The notes beneath the pieces are model-generated. The model was not told the DNA's origin and ran no database searches. It saw only the letters and a program-made list of their open reading frames with translations. From Hirudo medicinalis (lineage: Eukaryota; Annelida; Clitellata; Hirudinida; Hirudinidae), in NCBI GenBank assembly GCA_011800805.1, contig MPNW01000788.1, positions 1-29,097 of the forward strand: a stretch of DNA of 29,097 nt, written 5' to 3'. Shown here piece after piece: positions 23,888 to 29,097 of the stretch. The number at the start of each line of letters is the position of its first letter. Position 1 is the first letter of the stretch. The translations under genes were made by a program, and so were the position numbers.

Positions 23888-24576
23888 CTATTTTGAGAAC
23901 AAATCTGCAAATGGGTCCACTTCAACTACTTGATTCTGAAAGAGAAGATACTCATATTCATATATTCATATTCATTTAGGTGCCTCGGCGCAGTTGAGAA
24001 TAGTATATAATATTTCAAACACAAGCATTGAGAGGAACTGAAACTATAATAACAACACAACATAACATAACACAACACAACACAACATAACACAACATAA
24101 CATAACATAACAATTATTTAAAGCGGTTAAGAAGAGACCGAGATCTGTGTAATATTCGCTCTTTACTTCCTAATATCAATATTTACTTAGGTTTGTCTTA
24201 AACTTAATTACAAGATGCTATGGTACTAGGACGCTTTGTTACTCTTAAAAATCATTCTGCAGTACTTAACCAGACTTAGAAAAGTATTCTTAGACAAGAA
24301 CTGTTTTTAAATTGCATTCAAATCCGTGGAAAGATTGATGACATTGTTTGTCCAAATGGGTCAAAAAGAGGTGTCAGATTGTATGCTTTACGTGAGCAGA
24401 AAGCTATTAACAAATTCTTTTACTGAATATGTGAGCATTAGACGTATATTCTATATATAATATTATTCATACAATTAATATAATATATGTATATATAAAA
24501 TTATATATAGAATAATTTAATATATATATATATATATAAATATATAATAATAAATATTTAATATTTAATAATATAA

Positions 24577-24632
<56 letters not shown>

Positions 24633-25871
24633 CAATCAGATATTGATACATTGATTTATTATCAATTATCAATAATAAAAATTTCAATAACAATAACATT
24701 TGTTGACAACAACAATAACAAACATACATCGGCCAACTGGATAGCTTGCACATCGGGAATGATTTCGACAGTGATGTCAGCTTCTCCTCTTGAAAGAGAA
24801 ATAATTTCGTTGAATTATAATTGTTTATTCAAAAATTTAATTAGATACTTATTGAACAATCACTTATGCTAATTAGCCAACTAGTAACTAGGTCATGGAG
24901 GCCTTTCTCGGCGATTCTTGACCCCTACGTCTGATTGGATGACATAATTTATGGACGAACCCTTAAAGGTTAGCGATGATTAAGCTGCTATGTTCTCAGA
25001 ATGATAAAGATAAGCGATGCAAAAAATCTCTAAGCTATAATGGAATAGATAAACGATATAAAAATTTAATTAGATCCTAAGAAGTAATTAATTATTGTTA
25101 TAATAATAATAATAATAATAACTATAATTATTACTATAATTACATCGTCTGCTCTTGAAATTGGTTCCCTTCAACCACGGTTTCACTGAAAGCAGTTGCA
25201 ATGTTCTCGACCACCGGAACTGCGAAAGCACTGTCGTCTGCTGCTGGTTTGATCAACATAATTTTTTATAAATTCATAAATATATACTTTATTATAATAT
25301 ATATAATATATTGTACATATTATAATATATATAATATATATAATATATTGTACATAAATATATATTTTATGATATATTATTATAATTAATTATATAATTA
25401 TGATATATATCATAATTATAATATAATAATATATTAATAATTATATATATGATATATATTTTATATAAATATATATCATAATTATAATATAATAATATAT
25501 TAATAATTATATATATGATATATATTTTATATAAATATATAATTTATTATAATATATATAATTTATTATAATATATATAATTTCAGGTAATATTATCGGC
25601 ATGGCAACGATGGAGAACTCTCTAGAGTAAATAGCATGGTAATGACGGTGATGGTGTAAAAAAAAATGATAGTAAATAATTCCTTGCATGAATTAATAAA
25701 TTATGTTAATGAATCTATTACATAATTGTATTTAATCATAATTAACCCTGGTTGGCGGTGCTGAACGCTTCATCGAACGCTGCGTTGAAATCGACGCCGA
25801 CTCCGGCAAAGTTCAGTCCAACGTTGTTTGCATCTGGTATTTAATGAATAATAATAGTAATAATAATGGTA

Positions 25872-25932
<61 letters not shown>

Positions 25933-27092
25933 TAATATTAATAGTAATAATAACAACCACAACAACAATAATAATAACATTAGTAATACTTGTTATTATT
26001 ATTCTCATTTAATTATTATTATTATTGCAATTGTAATGATTAATTAAAATAAATAATAATTATGTATTATTCTGGGAAATTATCATTGTAATGATTGTAT
26101 TAATTATAATCATCTTTAATTAATAATATCATGAACATCATGAAATCACTCCCGTTACTGGCATTAGGGTGGTCGCTCCATGGATCTTCCTCGGCGTCGA
26201 CGGCCGCGAAGTCCCCTGTCAGGAAGGGATTCTTCTTGACTGCCGTGGCGTCTACAGCGTCCGCCGATGGGCTGTCGTCGGTATCGTTGATGTCGCCGAA
26301 GTCGGCGAATGGATTGTTTGAAGAGACTTTGACTGCCTGTTGTGTGAGATGAGAGAGTTGATGACGTTGACGGCGACAAACATCAACACAACTCAACAAC
26401 AACAACAACAACAACAACACAAACAACACAACTCAACAACAACAACAACAACACAGACAACAACAACAACAACCTGCAATGAAACTTCGACCACCGACAA
26501 CTAACATCAATTTATGAATTAAATAAACAAATTATAAAAAAATAATAATAGTAATAATAATAATAATGATAATAATAATAACAACAATAATAATAACAAT
26601 AATAATTATTATTATAATTATAATAATGATGATAACAATAATAACATTAATAATAATAATAATAGCAATAATAATAATTCTAAGGAGAGTACTTGGTTGA
26701 CAGAAGAACTGACATCGAAAGGACAAACGTTTTTGTTATGTACAGTCGATTTGAGTTTTGACTCGGTTCGTAATTAAGACAATTCATTTGTGTCCATTTA
26801 TATTTGTGATTTTTGTGTGTGTATTTTGTTTTTTGTCTTATGTTTTTTCTTGTATTGTCTGAGGTCTCTGGATGAGACTTGGCTTTCATTTTATCCGGCT
26901 GCAAAAAACAGCTGAGNTAGTAATTAAGACAATTCATTTGTGTCCCTTTATTTGTTTATTTGTTTATTTGTTTATTTGTTTCTTTTTGTTTTTTGTCTTA
27001 TGTTTTTTCTTGTATTGTCTGAGGTCTCTGGATGAGACTTGGCTTTCATTTTATCCGGCTGCAAAAAACAGCTGAGTTTGACTTTGAATAAA

Positions 27093-27123
<31 letters not shown>

Positions 27124-28088
27124 TTAATACAAAACAACGTGATGACCCCGGTGGCATCTTGATCGCCGAAACCGGCAGCAGCAATCGTCGTGTCCGTGAA
27201 GTAATTCAACTCCTCGCTGTCCGCAGAAGCAACAGATTTGTTGGCGACAGCCGTGAAGTCGCTGATGGCGCTGTCGACGACGGCCTGAGTCCTCGTCGAA
27301 CCTTTCTTGGAGCTCTCCAAGGACTTCATGTGCGTTTCCAGCGCGTCGAGCAGCGTGCTTGGAGCCTGATGGGTGATGATGATGATGATGATAGCGGGGG
27401 TGGAGCTGATGATGATGGTGGTGATGATGATGATGATGGTGGTGGTGGTGATGTTGATGATGATGATGGTAGTGATGACGATGATGACGACGACGTTGTT
27501 GATAACGGAAAAGTTGAATTTTATTTATGACTTTTTACAATCAAAACAATAAAAACAAAAAAAGTCTAAAATAATTTGATAGAACTTGTTACAAACTTGC
27601 GCAAGATCTGGAATGTCTCCTTTTTCGATGCCTACGCTCTGGTTTTTGGTAACACATCGTAGTTATTATTGTTTTTATTGCAATGACATTAATGTTAATA
27701 TAAATTTCTACAAATAAATACATTGTTATTTAAATTCATACAAATAAATAATCTTAAATAATAATAATAATAACAATAAACAGTTTAATAACAATATTAA
27801 TATATAATAATTAATTAATAATAATATTTGCACTCCTGCAAATAAACAATAATAACCATGAACAGTTTAATAGCAATATAATATAAAATTAATAACGTTA
27901 TTAACATAAATAAATTAATCATTTGATACAAATAATATTTGTATTCATACAAACCTCAGCCACTTGGAAGAACTTGCCAACACCTTCCATGCGGACGACG
28001 AACTTCTTGTACAAGTCGAAAGCCTCCCTGCACTGCTTCCTGTTCATCTCGAAAAACTTTGCTGGAAAATAAATGTTATTGTTATCAC

Positions 28089-28170
<82 letters not shown>

Positions 28171-28886
28171 TTAACATAAATTATGATAGATCATCACCTA
28201 GCAGGTTGATGATGGCATCGTTGTAGCAGGCGAGCAACCTTATCAAGTCCTTGAAGAGCATCATGAACGAGGCAAAGATGACCGGGTTGTTCATCTCGCT
28301 AGGGGTCACCTGGGTGGGGAATGGGGTCAAGTGATTTGCATAATAATTATTGCTAATTAATTTATTGCTAGTTAATTTATAATTTTTGTTATAATGTTGC
28401 AATGCTATTTGGCGGTAATATTAAAATTATAGTTATTATTAGCAAGGAAGTTAGCTCGGACGGTTTCGTTCTTGCATGCGGCGAAAATGCCATCAGTCTT
28501 AATGTTTCGTGTTCGAAACCCAGCTTGCGCTGCTATGTTAATGGTTGACGAAAAGCACCTGTGAGGCTTATGCGTGTGGCGCTATATAAATGAATTACGT
28601 AATTGTAATTGTAACTTATGTACTTCAATATATTAGAATTAAGTACTTCATTTATTACAATTAATGATGTAATAAAAAAACTACTAAGTAATTAAGCAAT
28701 AAGTAATTTACAATTAATTAATTAATAAACTGTTAATTAGTAACTAATTAATAAGTAATTAAATCACGGATTAATTAATTAAGTATTAAATATTAGTCTG
28801 TAAGTAATTAATTAATTATTGTAAATCACCTCGAAATCCAGGAGGGCATCCACCTGTCCTTGAAGTACAGGTAATGCCTTGAGAAG
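23888..28886 (-). CDS. PICALM: AP180/CALM (PICALM/lap) clathrin assembly adaptor, 3' ten exons
   Basis: Exons: 28886-28830, 28309-28198, 28061-27955, 27638-27597, 27365-27147, 26336-26159, 25833-25747, 25243-25144, 24788-24728 and 23935-23888 (TAG). All phases agree, giving 336 residues; the 5' part lies beyond the window. The first four exons are the C-terminal half of the ANTH domain: [62 protein letters not shown] and [15 protein letters not shown]. The tail is disordered and carries endocytic peptide motifs: NPF at about 187 and 215 (EH-domain binding), DPW at about 230 and DPF at about 328 (AP-2 appendage binding). The ANTH half binds PI(4,5)P2 and VAMP-type SNAREs. The protein recruits clathrin and AP-2 at the plasma membrane. 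The donor at 27146 (GTCATC) is weak. Exons after 26159 are small and may be spliced alternatively. Confidence 0.92.
24046..24113. repeat. AACAC/AACATA pentamer minisatellite
   Basis: Repeated AACATAACAC and ACAAC units in the AP180 intron 23936-24727. Confidence 0.9.
24455..24640. repeat. TA-rich simple repeat
   Basis: Long TA dinucleotide runs (for example 24517-24540 and 24584-24620) with short AATAT spacers, in the last intron of the AP180 gene. Confidence 0.9.
25405..25540. repeat. 66-bp AT-only tandem repeat, about two units
   Basis: The segment containing CATAATTATAATATAATAAT recurs 66 bases apart (C at 25411 and 25477). It is part of a nearly pure A/T block from 25262 to 25575, rich in TATA palindromes, inside the AP180 intron 25244-25746. 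Confidence 0.8.
25843..26010. repeat. AAT triplet microsatellite
   Basis: AAT, AGT and AAC triplets directly upstream (gene sense) of the acceptor of the AP180 exon 25833-25747. A poly-Asn frame on the plus strand is a by-product. Confidence 0.95.
26390..26475. repeat. CAA triplet microsatellite
   Basis: CAA runs with CACAACT interruptions, about 50 bases from the acceptor of the AP180 exon 26336-26159. In gene sense it reads as a TTG-rich tract. Confidence 0.95.
26538..26690. repeat. AAT triplet microsatellite
   Basis: AAT runs interrupted by AAC, GAT and AGC triplets, in the AP180 intron 26337-27146. Confidence 0.95.
26771..27080. repeat. Tandem duplication of a 150-160 bp unit, with one N
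   Basis: Unit 1 (about 26771-26916) and unit 2 (about 26921-27080) share TAATTAAGACAATTCATTTG and, near their ends, TTATCCGGCTGCAAAAAACA. The offset is 150 at the left and 160 at the right because unit 2 has a longer TTTATTTG run. The only ambiguous base of the window (N, 26917) falls at the junction. The right end runs through ACTTTGAATAAA into an AAT microsatellite, like a retroelement 3' end. It lies in the AP180 intron 26337-27146. Confidence 0.85.
27373..27497. repeat. GAT/GGT triplet microsatellite at an intron 3' end
   Basis: GAT, GGT and GAC triplets reach to within about 8 bases of the acceptor of the AP180 exon 27365-27147. In gene sense the tract reads ATC/ACC and takes the place of a normal polypyrimidine tract. 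Confidence 0.95.
28083..28168. repeat. ATT triplet microsatellite
   Basis: An ATT run filling most of the AP180 intron 28062-28197. Confidence 0.95.
28445..28625 (+). mobile_element. tRNA-derived SINE, copy A
   Basis: An A-box-like TAGCTCGGACGG at 28452 is followed about 59 bases later by a perfect B-box core GTTCGAAAC at 28511. A body ends in GTGGCGCTATATAAATG (28575-28591) and an AT-rich tail with ATTGTA repeats. This is the layout of a pol III, tRNA-derived SINE. A second copy lies at 9141-9300 on the other strand. It sits in the intron 28310-28829 of the AP180 gene. I could not define clean target-site duplications. Confidence 0.7.
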
Positions 28887-28963
28887 CTGAAATTCCAAAT
28901 GTGATTTTTCAATGGTTCTAAATTAAAGTGAAACTATTAATTAAGTAATTAATTAGTTGATAA

Positions 28964-29097
28964 TAAGTCATAATAATTTTTACAAGTCATAATAATTTTT
29001 ACAAGTCATAATAATTCATGTCATAATAATTTTTACAAGTCATAATAATTTATGTCATAATAATTTTATAAGTCATAATAATTTTTACAAGTCATAA
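28964..29097. repeat. Tandem array of AAGTCATAATAATTTTTAC-type units
   Basis: About seven units of 17-21 bases built on GTCATAATAATTT with a TTTACAA or CATGT/TATGT spacer, running off the window edge in the AP180 intron. Confidence 0.9.

Noticed and set aside
24046..24113. CRISPR-like or telomere-like repeat
   Set aside because: Units are contiguous five- and ten-base repeats without spacers, in an intron of an animal gene.
25844..26047. Open frame of almost pure Asn
   Set aside because: It is the AAT microsatellite read in one frame, inside an intron of the AP180 gene.
27939..28179. Plus-strand frames ending in poly-Tyr or poly-Ile
   Set aside because: They overlap an AP180 exon on the other strand and the ATT microsatellite; there is no coding character of their own.

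Overview
This is eukaryotic nuclear DNA from an animal. It is AT-rich, its genes are split by short GT-AG introns, and its introns are crowded with triplet microsatellites (ATT, GAT, CAA). The gene content is metazoan: a plexin-like receptor ectodomain, a DEG/ENaC channel, a HORMA-domain meiotic protein, a C2H2 zinc-finger protein and an AP180/CALM clathrin adaptor. A lophotrochozoan, possibly a leech-like annelid, is my best guess. That rests on overall character, not on a diagnostic sequence.

Layout: (1) 322-4190 (+), the 3' part of a single-pass membrane protein with an EGF module, plexin-type IPT modules and a short tail without a RasGAP domain. (2) 14436-5473 (-), a 19-exon gene for about 1882 residues whose C-terminal half looks like the XPF-like meiotic crossover factor SHOC1. 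(3) 16726-15107 (-), an intronless DEG/ENaC channel. (4) 17231-19740 (+), a complete 12-exon HORMAD gene. (5) 22804-20586 (-), a transcription-factor-like gene with one large coding exon and two alternative 3' terminal exons, one with three C2H2 fingers and one with a bZIP-like basic stretch. (6) 28886-23888 (-), the 3' ten exons of an AP180/PICALM-type endocytic adaptor; its 5' end lies beyond the window.

I rebuilt all exon chains by hand from splice sites. Within each chain the intron phases agree from exon to exon, which is the main support for the models. Repeats include two copies of one tRNA-derived SINE in opposite orientation, a tRNA-Gly-like relic, a 150-160 bp tandem duplication around an N base, a 66-bp AT-rich tandem repeat and many microsatellites.

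The genes do not form a pathway as a whole. The notable pairing is SHOC1-like and HORMAD, two meiotic recombination factors separated only by the channel gene. The HORMAD gene also shares a 504-bp divergent 5' region with the channel.
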